DNA of 64,000 nt from Sympetrum striolatum (GCA_947579665.1 OX388345.1:72965454-73029453); one strand, 5' to 3'. Counted from the stretch's first letter, positions 1-12,318 are shown. The notes: a model not told the origin generated them from the letters alone. A program made the numbers and translations.

Positions 1-1410
1 TCATTCACATTTCCTAAATGATTTGAAAATAGAAATGGTGCCCCGATAAGCGTTAATATTTACATTATCTGATCCTATTGAAGTGCGGGAATTAGCTTAC
101 GTTCGTAAGTTATGTAATAGAATAAAATCGACTACATTGATTACGAGATTGAAAACATAAATTCCATAAATCTATCCCTTAATTACTTTATAAGATGGTG
201 AGGATAGAGGAAAATAAAGCAATAAAAAGAAAAACGGTAGAAACAACTATGTAATACATACTTCATTGATCATGCATTTCTACATGGTCGATCGTTAACA
301 CTTGATCTTATTGTCACAATCCAACCTTTCAAGAAACAGAAAGTAAATTCATATAAATTAAACCACGAGTAATATTTGTTATCATATACTTATTATGGAA
401 ATAAATTCGATTTCTGCATCCCGACGGATGCCTTATGATCACTTTCAATAGACAAAATGATTCGTTTAGTACTCATTTCTCAGAGATTATGAAACTGACA
501 AAGTCCCACGACTCATAGTAGACCTTTTTCAATTACAGGGGCTGTTGAAGGCCAATTTAGAAACCTTGACTTCTTTGGAGGCCAAACCGATTTATCAATC
601 CCAACAGTAATCACTTCGGAGGGTTCATTACTTTGTCATATTATGGGTACAAAGATAGTTTACTAGATTTACAAAGATACTTTATAACGCTGTTAATACG
701 AATTTAGTCTCACATTTTATTGAATAGCATAGCAATTCGCTATTGCCCCAACCCTTTAGTAAAAACAGTGCCAGTTGCATCGAAGCATAATGTTACACTC
801 CTTTAAAACACATAACCAAACCTTTTTAAAGGAGAATTCAGTAGATATCAAATAGCGTAAATTTAAACTTTCGAGAAATTTGTAAAATATAATTTTTTCA
901 TTTATTCCTGATGGAGACTTACCACGAAGTAACGTCCCAAGCAGTGGATATAGCGTAAATTTCTTTTTTTTTTCAATTTCGAAGATACATTAATTTACCA
1001 CGAAAGTTGGCAGTAGCGTATGGTAGGTGCATTGACACTGCCATCCCTACCTAATCTAGTCTGTTAACTTCTACAATGCTCCATAAAAAAAGCGAACACA
1101 AGTGACTATTTCAATCAGCAATTACTTCCTTGTTACGCTTTGTCGATATATCTCGGAGTTTCCTCTCCTTGTTAAGAGGAAGCGCAGGTCATAAAGTTCA
1201 GATGAAATTTTCGAAAGAGCTTCCGTCGGTAATCTGATCCCCTCACCTGGAGCGAATCCCACCTGAGGGACTTCTTTGTAGTCGCAACGCTTCTGTCCAA
1301 AGTGAAATCACCGCTGGCGAAACGAAATTCTGGTTCTAAATCTAAGACCAACATTGGAGAAGGAATTTTGCATCTATTTTCCTAAACAAATATACATAAT
1401 ACTTAAATTC
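1..1410. other. AT-rich noncoding sequence
   Basis: No gene is recognisable here. The stretch at 841-1025 holds a weak repeated phrase (TACCACGAA and TAGCGTAAATTT each occur twice within about 100 bases) and a T-run near 962. Otherwise the sequence looks unique and noncoding. Confidence 0.6.
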
Positions 1411-1500
1411 GTGGGCGGAGCGGTTGGCAAGCCGGTCTAGGATTCGAGTTCCGCCTAATCGGCTGGGTTGTGTGTCCGGATATTTTCCGGAAAGGCAATA
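1411..1500 (+). repeat. tRNA-like SINE fragment
   Basis: The segment GGATTCGAGTTCC at about 1440 matches an RNA polymerase III B box. The preceding GTGGGCGGAGCGGTTGGC resembles a degenerate A box. It does not fold as a complete tRNA cloverleaf, so a tRNA-derived SINE head is likelier than a working tRNA. The downstream part does not match the other SINE copies in the window. Confidence 0.4.
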
Positions 1501-1548
1501 AATTATTTTTAACCACAAAAAGCCTTCTTGGCAGGGCTGCCATAACGT

Positions 1549-1665
1549 GTTTATTTCTAAGAATCGTGCTTATTTTAAAGGAGAAAATCTTAGAAAATGA
1601 AATTGGGCTTATTTCTAAGAAATGTGCTTATTTTACATAGTGCATGCTTATTTTGTCTTATTTGA
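1549..1665 (+). repeat. Short degenerate direct repeats (TTATTTCTAAGAA)
   Basis: The phrase TTATTTCTAAGAATCGTGC is at about 1551 and TTATTTCTAAGAAATGTGC at about 1609. A third, shorter GTGCATGCTTATTTT follows near 1640. The period is about 58 bases. No function is apparent. Confidence 0.5.
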
Positions 1666-1729
1666 TCCAGATCGAAAACAATCGAATGGTCTGTAACCTT
1701 GAATGTAATAAGAAGCGCCTGTGTAAGAA

Positions 1730-1767
1730 CTTGAGGGAGTATATATATATATATATACTCCCTCAAG
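1730..1767. repeat. Perfect palindrome with (TA)n centre
   Basis: Arms CTTGAGGGAG and CTCCCTCAAG flank an uninterrupted TA run, giving a 38-base perfect inverted repeat. It could extrude as a hairpin or be a minimal foldback element. Confidence 0.85.
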
Positions 1768-2540
1768 GGAGGATATATTGCATGTAGTGTAAAGGATAAT
1801 TCCTTCTTTATAAATATCAACATGACCTGCGGTGAAGTGTATGGACTGCTTCCGAAAAACAAAGAATTGCTGGAGAAAATCATTGATAATGCAAAATATT
1901 GCGAATAAAACTGATGGACCAATTGTCTCTCATTTTCTGGTGAGAAATCTTATTTTTGGTTGTTCTTATTTTTGGCTCCCAATCGATGGTACTCGATGGA
2001 TGGTAATTGATGGCTTCTTGGACCAGACCTACTACAATAATAGTAGTCTTAACCTAAACCTAGTATAATTATTCTCAAAATATTTTGGATTAACCCTTAT
2101 GGTGTTCTTATGTCTAGATACTTTAGTCTCTGAAAACGTGTGGAACCGAAAATACAGCATCAGTATAAAATCATCTAACTAGGGAGTAACTTACTGGAGA
2201 AAAAGGCCAATTAGAGTAAAGGAGTCGATTCCTCGACTAACGAATGACATTCTCACGGGGTTCTTCAGTAAAAAGTTAAGTTTTCTCCAGGTTGATAAGG
2301 GTATACATTCAACAAGAAATCTAGAGTGTACAAACCTATTTTAGAAAATTAGCTCTACAATTTCACTACCCCAAAAATTTTTATAAGACATTTTTTCCGA
2401 GTAAAAATGGAAGAATATTTTTTTCGCTTCAAAGCGTTGATTTTAAGAAAATGTCAGTTCTCAAATTGACTATTGGGTCAATCATTCTCAAGTAAGAAAT
2501 AAAGTAGATTTGGCCCTAGCGGTCCTGGCAGGTAAAAATA
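1768..2540. other. Noncoding, no recognised feature
   Basis: AT-rich sequence without a convincing exon, RNA gene or repeat family member. The longest open frames are short and have random-looking composition. Confidence 0.6.
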
Positions 2541-2713
2541 GGCAATTTCGTGATAAATTTTCAAACATCCGGTATTCCCAGTGGTTATATTGGATCTAAT
2601 TTAGACGTGAAGAAGGTAATTGAATGCAAGAGCCTTCTCTATGCCAAAATAGGAGCCAATATAACCACCGTGACTTGCGTAACAGATATTTGAAAAATAA
2701 TCACGAAATTACC
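2541..2713. mobile_element. Foldback/MITE-like element
   Basis: The left arm begins GGCAATTTCGTGATAAATTT and includes TGGTTATATTGG near 2582. The right arm, read in reverse complement, begins GGTAATTTCGTGATTATTTT and includes the same TGGTTATATTGG. The arms are about 55 bases with a spacer of about 60. No coding capacity and no clear target-site duplication were seen. This fits a small non-autonomous DNA element. Confidence 0.65.
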
Positions 2714-2984
2714 AATCTTTAACCTATCTATTAAAAATACACCGTACTATTTTGTGGAATGATTCAGTTTGATTCGAATCACTCCATTCCTCATCACCTG
2801 CAAACATTCCTCAACCGAACGGAAACAAAGGTACGAAAAGGCACGAAAAGCAACCGATGAAAAAAAAACCTCGCAAGGAAGCACCATTACCGCGCGACAG
2901 AAATATAGAGACTGGCTAAAGAGAAGATAAAAGCCAGACGGGGAAGAGAGAACGGGAGCCAAGAACTGGATCGATCGCAGATAA

Positions 2985-3400
2985 AAAGCGATGCGAAGAA
3001 AGAGAGAATATCGGGGTGATTAGGGTGAACGACCAATAAAAGTGGAAATAATGGGCGAAACAAAAGGAAGGCGACGGCGCGGCGACTTGAGGACGCGCGG
3101 AGAAGTACGAGAAGGAATTCCGTCCCTTAAAACCTTCCGCGTTCGATTCGGGGCGCGTGGGAACACGAAAAAAACCGCACCGTCGATACGGGGAAAGGAA
3201 CGGCGAGAGATTCGGATTCGAATCCGGTTAATGCGCGGCTGTTGTCCGCCTGTCCCTCCGCCGTGCAAAATATATATCCTCGCGCCGAGAAACAAAAGGT
3301 CCGGAAAGACAAAGATAGAATGGGAAAGGGGGATTCTGACTTTAAGACCGCGTGAGGCCACCTGCGGCTCGGCGAGGCTTGGAATACACGAATTTTAAAC
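2985..3400. other. CpG-rich unique block
   Basis: Sharp local rise in G+C and CpG relative to the AT-rich flanks. Overlapping open frames occur on both strands (3042-3398 plus; 3361-3020 and 3402-3127 minus), as expected from GC-rich DNA with few stop codons. None resembles a known domain. It could be a regulatory island or an unrecognised exon. Confidence 0.4.
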
Positions 3401-3404
3401 ATAT

Positions 3405-5430
3405 GGAACTATAAAGGTTTCACGCAGGGCGAAATCGGGATGATAGCTGAATTGGGAGCATCGCCAGGCAACTTTATATCTTCCATTTCATACAAAAAGT
3501 ATGGGATAATATCAGAGACTTCAAAATATCATCTGCACCTACAGGACCATTTTATAAACTAATAATCGATAACCGATGGAAAGTTCTGCTGATTTGCATA
3601 CATTATGTTACTTTACACGTAGAATAATTCTAGCTGACTATTATTAAAATGATATAGAATAAAAGAATCAATAAGACCATAGATGACGTAAATTATTACA
3701 AGTAGAATCACACCGAAACACCATCATAACCTTGAGTATATCCAAGGTACTTACTTTACTTACTAGATAAAAGAATTAGATGAATAATGAATAATATTGA
3801 GAATACGGTTTTTATTTCTTTGCTTCTTATAATATTGTTATGACATGAATAATAGGAATAAACCTTTCAAGGTACTTTAAAAATTACGTTGAAATTAATG
3901 CATCATTGGAATAGAAGACAGGCATCCAATTGATTAATTTAAAATTTATTAAAATATTAACCCAAAATGTAAATTGTGGAAGAATTGTCGGTAAAACGTT
4001 CACCAAATGCGGTTGTCGGTGTAATGAATTCAGTCAAGAGATAGTCGGTCAAAGGAGGGATAAGAATTTTTCATAGAAGAGCAGAGCGGGGTGATACCGA
4101 TGTTGAATGCTCCATAATGTACAGAAAGAATCAATATATATTTAATAAGCGATAAAATATAATTTAAAAGTAAGCAAAAAATCATAGTATTATAAAGAAG
4201 GGCAAAACTCACTTTGCTCGGAGACTTTATACAAAAGTTTTCCTCTCGACTATAGAAAGACACATCATTAGTTGAGAACATTTCCTCAAACTTGAACACG
4301 AAATTTACCAAATTTTCACGCAAAATTTTGTTAATTTTATTCTAAAAGCACAAGGATGGATAGAGACGAAACCTGCTGAGAGTAAAATTGCAGAAATTGT
4401 TACAACAAATAGCAAAATAAAAGAAACGGGAGCAGCGGGGAAACAGTTGTAGGGTTTGAAGGAAGACGGGTTAACAAGCTATGTAATGAAGATCGAACTT
4501 CTGGCTGTAATGAGGTCTTACTAAGCCCTCTAATTGACACTGCATCCCTCCCCAAACAATTAATTCCTCCCCTTTTGACCGGAGGCACGCTTCTGAATCA
4601 CCGGAGACTCTTCCGATGTCTTCATCGTCCCCACTTCACCCTCACGCCTGTCATTCTGTGAGCTATTGTGATCCTAACAACAGAGGGGGTGAGTGAGGGC
4701 CCATTAGCCTTTGAGGAAAATCGCTCATCGAACTGGTATACGTAAACAACTATATATAATACCTGCTAACCAAAACAAATAATGGCATTCACGTAAATAA
4801 AATCAGAAATTTGGGGCAGGAATAGGCAATCAAAATTATATACGGATCTAAAAAGTTCAATCCCTTCTTTGTAGAATGGTGAACTTAAGGAATAGATGAT
4901 CTTAGTAATTTCGAGGGGAATGTATTTGGCAAAACTGGTTTTGTCTGCATGTAGACATCATCTACCGACCTAATTTACCTATCGTCCAACTTTGCAAAGC
5001 ATAATTTCTCTACTGCCCAATCATAATTTAGCGCTTCTGTTATTAATTACAGAAAAGGTATTTATAAGAATAACAATGCTCATCAACACCATATATTTAC
5101 ATTACACAGCCAAATATTGATGAATATATTTTGGTATAATCATTTAAAGTAAGGTAATGTAAGAATAAAGTTTTATAAAACATCGTCTTACAAAAAAATG
5201 CAATGCAAATATTATTAAAATATTAAAAATAAATAGATAACGTCTTTATAGATGCATATATTTGAGAATTTTGTCTACATTTACATTAATATACGCTTTA
5301 CTTAAAGGCATAAGTATAATGACATGTTTCTATCAGCCACATTTTCCTTCGTCTGGATCTGATCGTCATCCGAACGTATTCAGATATACTTAATTGTGGA
5401 TTTTCTTTTTTTGGCCTCGAATAACGATTT
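3405..5430. other. Noncoding, no recognised feature
   Basis: Mostly AT-rich DNA with a modestly GC-richer patch at 4430-4740. No splice-flanked coding exon, tRNA or dispersed repeat was recognised. Confidence 0.55.
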
Positions 5431-5439
5431 TATATTCTC

Positions 5440-5481
5440 ACCGCCCACCCTGAAAACTTAAAACATCCACCGGTGGGCGGT
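5440..5481. repeat. 10-bp stem inverted repeat
   Basis: ACCGCCCACC at 5440 and GGTGGGCGGT at 5472 are perfect reverse complements separated by 22 bases. They form a GC-rich hairpin in otherwise AT-rich DNA. Confidence 0.7.
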
Positions 5482-5638
5482 AGGGTCCATTTTGGTGACC
5501 AATAATCTAGCTCATAAATAATCTTGCGTTTTAAGCAATGTGTATTTGGTAAGGCTGACTTCTGAACGAAACTTCATCATATCTATCAGAGTTTTATTAA
5601 TGAATACGGAAATAGCACTTGTTTGGTAGACTAAATCA

Positions 5639-5700
5639 GGGGTGAGCAACCATCGACACGCGTGCCAAACACGGCACGTCGATGACTTGTTTCTGGTACA
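5639..5700 (+). mobile_element. hAT-like transposon end (putative)
   Basis: The phrase CAGGGGTGAGCAACC is typical of the termini of Charlie-like hAT elements, from general family knowledge. It is followed by an inverted pair CGACACGCGTGCC and GGCACGTCG. No second end or target duplication was found, so this is a remnant at best. Confidence 0.35.
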
Positions 5701-5827
5701 CGAAACAATTCCTTGCCGAATTCATTTGAATTTTTTCGATCTTTTGTACTATATGAAAAAACCTGTCTTAATTCTATCACCATTCAGTCAATTTTATACA
5801 CCCAAGGGTAAACAGAGTAGAAAAATA

Positions 5828-5902
5828 GCGACATGACTGGGACTCGAACCCAGGTCTTCCACTTTGGGGGCAGGTGTTCTAACCACTAAACTACCATGCC
5901 GC
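5828..5902 (-). pseudogene. tRNA-like sequence (pseudogene or SINE head)
   Basis: On the minus strand the ends GCGGCAT and ATGTCGC pair over seven bases. A perfect five-base T stem encloses TTCGAGT, and a D-arm-like TTAGTGGTTAGA is present. The anticodon arm pairs poorly, position 33 would be C instead of U, and there is an extra base between T stem and acceptor stem. A functional tRNA is unlikely; a tRNA-derived repeat or pseudogene fits better. Confidence 0.55.
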
Positions 5903-7440
5903 ATAAAATCCGCTTCTGTTAAAGGGATGATTTACTATTCCTCACTTCCGTTTATCCGTGGGTTTTTGGGACGCGCCTAAAACTGCTAATAAACCTATTT
6001 TCCTCATCCTTCTCAGTTTTACATGACTTACATACTCATATCAGCTCAAATACGTACCGAAAAATCAAATTAAATTTCCGAAAAATATTTTGAGTTACTC
6101 ATTTGGCCGATTTGGGATCACACTCACAAAAAGGTTGACCAACTTTGCCCTGTATGCTTTTAAATATTTGATTTCCGCCAAAGGTTTTGGTCACAATTGC
6201 TTGGTATTACCCTAAGTTCAACTTATTCCATTATTACTTCCATCAAACCCATTGGGATCCAACTGAGATAAAATGAAAATACGAACGCACAAATAGAGAG
6301 AAGAAATACCCTCTAAAATATTCGTTATCTGCGATAGTATTATCATGGTAGAAGGGCATTTCAGTTCAAATTATGATAAATTCTTACAAAGAAAGCCTAC
6401 CACAGCTTCCAGGTTGTGGTACTGCCCGTTTCTAGTAAAAATAACATATTTTAACAATATGGCAATCATAAAAAATAAAAATCGAATCAAATTAACGCTA
6501 TACAACAGATCTGAGCCCTATTTCAAATCATTTCAAACGACTGAAGGAAATTAGGAGTCCCCGACAGAGAAAATCTCTGGAATTCAAGTAAAATACTTCC
6601 CTGAGTGTTAGCAATAATTCTACGACGAAAATCCAACACGGTTTTTATAGGAAATATATCTAAAGAAATGAACCTAGAACGAAGTTTAACCAGTCGTAAA
6701 TAATGTATCGTTCAGGGCTGGCCAAGACACAAAAACCTAATCACAAGAGAGAGATTGGAAATTCAATCAAGTGTTCCTTTGAAATATTCGTGAGAAAATG
6801 TGTTTTTTACGACTCCTTCTCGAAAGAGTTACTTCGGTGAACGATACTTCAAAAATCAACGAGGTTTAGCTCCTAATGGAACTTAGCTGTAAAATACAAC
6901 TTGAGCTCGACGATGTTTTAAGAGAGCTTGAGTGGATTCAGATAGGATAATGGAGGGTTGAGAAAGGGCAGATTGGAAAATAAAATATAACGAAGTAAAG
7001 ATATTCGAATGCGGGACACACGAGTCCTATATCAACCTGTGGCCGATCTACGTTGACCTTCTAACAGAGATAGTAACAGATAACAATTGAGGTTCTATTC
7101 CATTTCGAATCGGAACGATCATTCGGATTCGGAGAGCGATGCATAGATGTGGGATCAATAATGATGTTTAGGTATAGCATCAAACCGTTCATTAATATGA
7201 TTTCTAGTTTATGCATATTACGGGAGATCTTTTTTATTGCTACACAAATGAGCTAAAATACACGGATTCAAATAATTTAATATTGCAACTATTGACTTTC
7301 ACAAGGAAGGACAGTTTTTCGTAACTTGGTGAAAATCTTTTTTTACATTAATAGAGTGATTAATATAAAATCGATTGCGGCAGGCTTTACCGAGTGGAAA
7401 TCCATAACAGAGGATGTTAAGAATAAGGATTTACAAATAC
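5903..7440. other. Noncoding, no recognised feature
   Basis: AT-rich unique-looking sequence. The largest open frame (6345-6554) is low-complexity in composition and has no recognisable domain. Confidence 0.55.
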
Positions 7441-7441
7441 T

Positions 7442-7918
7442 TTTTTTTCACTGATTTATTAGAAACACGACCGGTTTCGGCACAGATCGGCCATCTTCAG
7501 GTAAGGAAGTTACAAACAAGAAAGCTTATATAGGGAAAAGGAGTGGTGTAAGGTGGGTGTAAGGAAATAAACCAATAGGAAAGGGTAGAGAGAAGGGGAG
7601 GGAGGTGGAAGAAAGAAGGGTTATGTCTTGTGGGAGCTTTCCGGGGGGTAAAGGTTGGTCTTATCTGGTAGAGAGCTTTTAGGGAGATTAAGGTACCGGA
7701 ATTATTTCGTTAACTACCTACGTTCTGAGAAGCAATTTTAGATACTAAAATTTCTCTCTGTTCAAAAAAATTCATTTTAGGACCTTTTCGATGGATATGC
7801 AGAATTTCAGGAATGAAAGATGAGGAATGGTGAGAATCATTAAGGTGTTGAGCAAAGTGAGAGGCGGGAGTATTATTTAAAAAGGAGTGATTAATAATTC
7901 TTGGAGCGTTAGATATAG
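7442..7918 (-). mobile_element. Penelope-like retroelement 3' remnant
   Basis: On the minus strand an open frame ends at 7710. It reads like the C-terminal part of the GIY-YIG endonuclease domain of Penelope-like elements: SHFAQHLNDSHH, then a short spacer, EILHIHRKGPKMNFFEQREI. In this family the pattern is a conserved S-x-F-A-x-H-L-x-x-x-x-H and a later E. About 210 bases past the stop, on the same strand, is a hammerhead-like motif (7469-7500). Penelope-like elements are known to carry such ribozymes. The copy is 5'-truncated near 7918, where a LINE tail begins. The order ORF end then ribozyme is as expected for this element class. Confidence 0.65.
7469..7500 (-). ncRNA. Hammerhead-ribozyme-like motif, copy A
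   Basis: The minus strand reads CTGAAGA (CUGANGA box), then a GGC...GCC helix, GAAAC, CG and GTC. The core boxes and a minimal helix III (A-C against G-U, two-base loop) match type I hammerheads with very short helix III found in Penelope-like elements. Flanking bases can form about three helix I pairs. Cleavage would follow GTC at 7469. Confidence 0.6.
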
Positions 7919-7924
7919 ATAACA

Positions 7925-8033
7925 AATATGATAAGTATGAAGTAACAACTTAACGACAGGTTAGATGGAAGAGGAGACTTTTTAGTCTCAATCTCGCCTA
8001 TAATAAAGGCCCCTAATAATAATAATAATAAGC
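7925..8033 (+). mobile_element. LINE 3' tail (copy 1) with (TAA)n
   Basis: GTTAGATGGAAGAGGAGAC, then TTTTAGTCTCAATCTCGCC, then a TAA trinucleotide run. The same arrangement recurs at 57922-57990. A conserved 3' UTR followed by a short simple repeat is typical of a non-LTR retrotransposon end. No ORF is retained. Confidence 0.6.
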
Positions 8034-9685
8034 AACGCATATAATCAACGGAAGAATTTATCATTTGGAAAAATTTTCTGGTTGATGACCACTGCTTGTA
8101 ATGAAACAAAGTTTTCAATTATATGAAGTTTCACAAGTGATATCTGAAGGTGATTAATTCTAAATTTTAAAACGTTGTTTTGTTTAACAATTCTTCGGTT
8201 TAGTAAAACAGCTAATGCATGATTTGGACAAAATCGCAAAGGAAATTCATAGAGCAACCTGTTTCAAGGTTAAATTAAATAAATTGATTATTAGTCAGAT
8301 GAAATTATAATGTCTTCAGTCGGATGGTGAAAATGACAACAAAATAAATAAAGCAACCGGTAACGGTAAAGCATCATTGAGTCTGTTGGCTCCTTTTATC
8401 CAATTAAGGGTACAAAACAAAGCATCCATTATTTGCTCCATTAAAGTATCAAATGTTTCGAGTTGACGTTAGATTATAAACAATAACTCAATAAATTTTA
8501 AGGACATTCAACAAATATTCAATATTTAAATTTCCTATGGAATTTGCCATACTATCACTATATCCTAATTACAAGTAGCGAAGAAAGCAAACCTCATATT
8601 TACGTTATCAATGGATACCTCGTCAAGTTGTAAGTCCAAGCCAATAAGAATATGCTGTAAGCTTAAAATGATTATTCCATACATAAAATATGAAATAATG
8701 GCATACGATTTGGAAGGATTTCCTTATCTTAAAGCAAATGTATTCTTACGATATAAGTTGACTATATTTAGAATGGTGAGATATTAAATTGAATCGAATG
8801 ATTTAATTATCATTATAAACATAGACTATATATTGCCTATTCCATGATACTCATGAAACAAATGACTACGAAATGCGATCAAATGCCTGCGTTTTCCGCT
8901 CTGAACACGAAGAAGAGAAAGGAAATAGCATTTAATGGAAGGCACAAGTCTTTTTTTACGCAGCACTACTCCATACCGCATATACCTTGGCCTTCTTGAA
9001 ACGGGAGATAATGAAGAAATCTCTTTTTCCTTTTCCTGCATCGCCACAAATCAATAACGCGGCATTTTCTCGGAAGATTATTAACTTCTGCGGAGGGGAA
9101 TTCTTTACTACATTCTTCGCTTTGACTTGATTTCCAAGGATCACGACTCTTTCTATAACGGAAAACGTCGAAATGAATGCTAGACATTTGGAATTCGAGA
9201 GATAATGATCCTTCAATGACATTGAAAGAGATTCATTCACGACATTCAAGAGACATTCAGATCCATAGTTTCTTACCGTTGGAAATGATTAACGTGGTCG
9301 TATGTTATACCTCGCTGATGGAACGGTATACTAAAAATAACTCCAACAATTTTACAAATACAGCAGTACCGCAATTATGGGGACATCTAAAGCGTCATAG
9401 TATTTTAGTATTAATACTATTTTTAGATTTATTAATATTTGTACAGCAGGTAAATCATGCTTTATCTATCAATATAACTTTAATTATCCTTACCAGTATA
9501 ACTATTATATAATATTTAATTGTGGATTATTAATCACATTATAGTTGCATATTAATCTCAATCTTTCAGGCCTCCATTACTTAAATCGCATTTCCGAAAG
9601 CTCTTTATTTTCCGTCTACTCTTCTTCTTCTGTCTTTTCAGGTAAATGACATCCGTGGTCAACCATCAAGAAATTTACCCAAAAA
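8034..9685. other. Noncoding, no recognised feature
   Basis: AT-rich. Several overlapping short open frames at 8826-9249 (minus) and 9177-9512 (plus) shadow each other, and none matches a family I recognise. Confidence 0.5.
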
Positions 9686-9694
9686 TATAGGTCA

Positions 9695-10024
9695 GCAATT
9701 ATGCAAATAGTGATATACCTGCTTGTATTTATTTCCATCTGTGTTTTCGCGGGTTTTTTTCGCTCCCCTTCTTGTGTGAGCGTTTTACCGCACAGTGGGT
9801 TTTTCTCCGAAAGCCTTCAGCCAAGGAGTTTTTCCCCACACCACAATTCTTTTATTTGTTTACCTCTTCTTTGTATTTTCTTTTTATATACATGTATTTG
9901 TATTGTTTTTCCTCCTTTTCTGTAAGTAATATTAGTAATCCTTAATGGTTAGGTGTAAGAGAGGCCCTAATGGGCCTAACCTCGCCAAATAAAGAGTTTT
10001 TATTATTATTATTATTATTATTAA
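9695..10024 (+). mobile_element. LINE 3' tail (copy 2) with (TTA)n
   Basis: Ends GGCCCTAATGGGCCTAACCTC, then GCCAAATAAAGAG and a TTA run (about 9998-10024). The upstream CCCCTTCTTGTGTGAGCGTT and CGCACAGTGG match CCCCCTTCTTCGTGGGCGTT and CTGCAGTGG at 57795-57825, tying it to copy 3. AATAAA precedes the tail. No intact ORF is present; the open frame 9701-9925 is within the 3' UTR. Confidence 0.6.
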
Positions 10025-10680
10025 AGCAATGCCATAAGCTAAATGGGGTGTTTATGGCTACCGTGTGCCTTTTTCTTAAGCTTAAAAAACTTCCAATGTG
10101 ATACAAACATATTCAAAGAATGGCATGACATATATAAACATAAAAAATCCTAATTTTTGACTACTTATGCAATAACATAAGAAACATAATCGGTGATTAA
10201 CTCACCGGCCTAAACTGGGTAGACATTTATTTGGCAATGTTTCACTAACTATTTTGTGCGTAATTCCTTGGATTTAATAGATAATAACATCGGCTACTAT
10301 CAATTCATATAATCTACAGGTTGTATTAAATGAGATGATTAATTGCCAACGCAAAGATTCTAAATATTTTGTCGACTCCTTCCCAGTATCTTGTTCGTAT
10401 TAAATCTTAAAGGCCTTCTATTAGAAGAGATATTAAAATTTTTAAAAAATACAGCATCATCTGATGAATATGACTATAGGAGTTATCCCATCAATATCGT
10501 ATCAGACTGAACAGTAGAATGTTCATTTATGCTAACACACGTGTTAGTAATGTTTTTGCGGAAGCATCTACATGAACTACGTATGATATTGATAATGATA
10601 AATAAATAAATAAGATTATCAATATTACACGTATATTATAGTACAATATACCAATATATTACAAAATATTTAGTATACAT
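10025..10680. other. AT-rich noncoding sequence
   Basis: No gene recognised. An AATA microsatellite is near 10600. Confidence 0.6.
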
Positions 10681-10684
10681 TTCA

Positions 10685-10763
10685 AAAAATTGAAAAAACT
10701 TTGAACTTCCGGTCGTGTTTGAATAAATCTCTGTGGAAGTTACAAAGTTTTTTCAATTTTTTT
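10685..10763. mobile_element. Foldback repeat with partial hammerhead-family sequence
   Basis: Arms AAAAAATTGAAAAAACTTTG (10685) and CAAAGTTTTTTCAATTTTTT (about 10743) are reverse complements. Between them, CCGGTCGTGTTT followed by AATAAATC repeats the sequence just past the cleavage site of copy A, but without the CUGANGA box. It looks like a truncated member of the same family. Confidence 0.5.
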
Positions 10764-10769
10764 AAATGT

Positions 10770-12318
10770 CTATTCCATTCCACGAAGTCACGCTTCAGCA
10801 TATTAATTTTATTTAATATACGAATATGTATATACTAATTATGATACATAAATATTGATACAAGCGTAGCTTTATGGAAAGAATACGCGCAAATCTTAAA
10901 AGAAGACTCGGTTTCTCCAAAATCGGAGGATTTAATTCCACCGGCTCAATCAACAGGTTGATACCTCCAGGTAGTCTTAAGATGTCAACCTCTTGACTTA
11001 ATCGGTCGAATTGAAACCTCTTGTGGGAAGTTATCCAGTGTTTCTTTCAGTGTATCCAAAACATTTGGCTTGGGATACGACTGGCATCAGCAGAACACCT
11101 CGCCTCACCGACCCAACCTCTCGAGAGACCTTCGGAGGGTTCATCGTCTCACCTAGACCACCTGCCATCAGCCCTGTTTATAAATACGCCCCGGTCCATT
11201 ATAAAACACAGACCTAATAATTCCTCGACACATTAAAAAGCGCGCGGGGGATCCGAAAAAAAGTTATTCAAATAACAACGAAATGAAAAGAGCCGCCAAT
11301 TTCCGCGTCGTTAGAGCAAGGGCCGGCGGAAGCGATTCCAAATGGCTTCTTCCTTAAATGGCCGTGGGTTTAAATCACCTCCGACGTTTTTTTATACGAT
11401 TCGTAAATTGCCGAATAAAGGATTATCGTCGCGGGTAACGGGACGGGGAATTTCCTTTCGATGCGAAACGCGGCAAAAAATCCCATCTTCCTTTGATCGC
11501 TTTATTATTCGGGGATTATGAAGCGTGGAGGCATTCGGAATAGCGCGTCGCGACGGGAGACGAACTGGTTTCTCCGATGTTTCTGCTCCGGACCTCATAC
11601 CGATAATTACGGGTCGGAAAATGTCTAAATTATCATAAATTTCCTCCGTTTTCCGAGGGGTTGCCTTCGTCGAGACGTTTAAGAAAATCGTGCCATACAT
11701 CCAATCATATGGAATTATAACAGGAAGGGCGATTGATACCTGTACGCGGATGATAGTAAATTAATAATAATACATATTTTGAGAGAAAATGAAAATTATC
11801 TTATCAAGTGAAATTTGGTGGAGCCCCGACTTCACAGTACCACTGAATAAAGATAATTAATACACTACCACTTTTTGTGGAATTATCTATATTCAGTTTT
11901 ACTGTGCAGATGAAGCAAGCCATAGAAAGTTAAAAAAAACATGAAATTACTTTTATCTCTCAAGGTCGTATCATACGAGATCTAAAAACGTTCACACGAG
12001 ATACCTATGTAATACATTAATCACATCGTACGGCTATCATAGAAATTAATAGATTTTATCTTATTTATTATTTATTTTTTTATAATTTGCATTTTACATG
12101 TACTTACATATCGTTACTGACCAGCTGGTTTCATATTGCAATCGACAGCTAACTTTTGGTCTCATGATCTCAAGTAATTCGAATATCCCTTCAAATGTGA
12201 AAAAATATCCTTCTCTGAAAAAGTTGGTTCAGGGATTCCGAGGATAAAGTTAGCTTTCGATATCTGTATGGAACCATTGGTCAATAGGTATATGTTCAAT
12301 GATTTATTAACATTCAAT
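10770..12318. other. Noncoding with CpG-rich block (11010-11700)
   Basis: The block at 11010-11700 is strongly CpG-rich. It contains a minus-strand open frame of about 102 codons (11700-11392) and a shadowing plus frame. Neither shows a known domain. The abrupt composition change and homopolymer-rich character suit a regulatory element more than an exon, but an exon cannot be excluded. Confidence 0.45.

Noticed and set aside
5828..5902. Functional tRNA gene
   Set aside because: Poor anticodon stem, C at position 33 and an extra base before the 3' acceptor strand. Kept as a tRNA-like pseudogene or SINE head.
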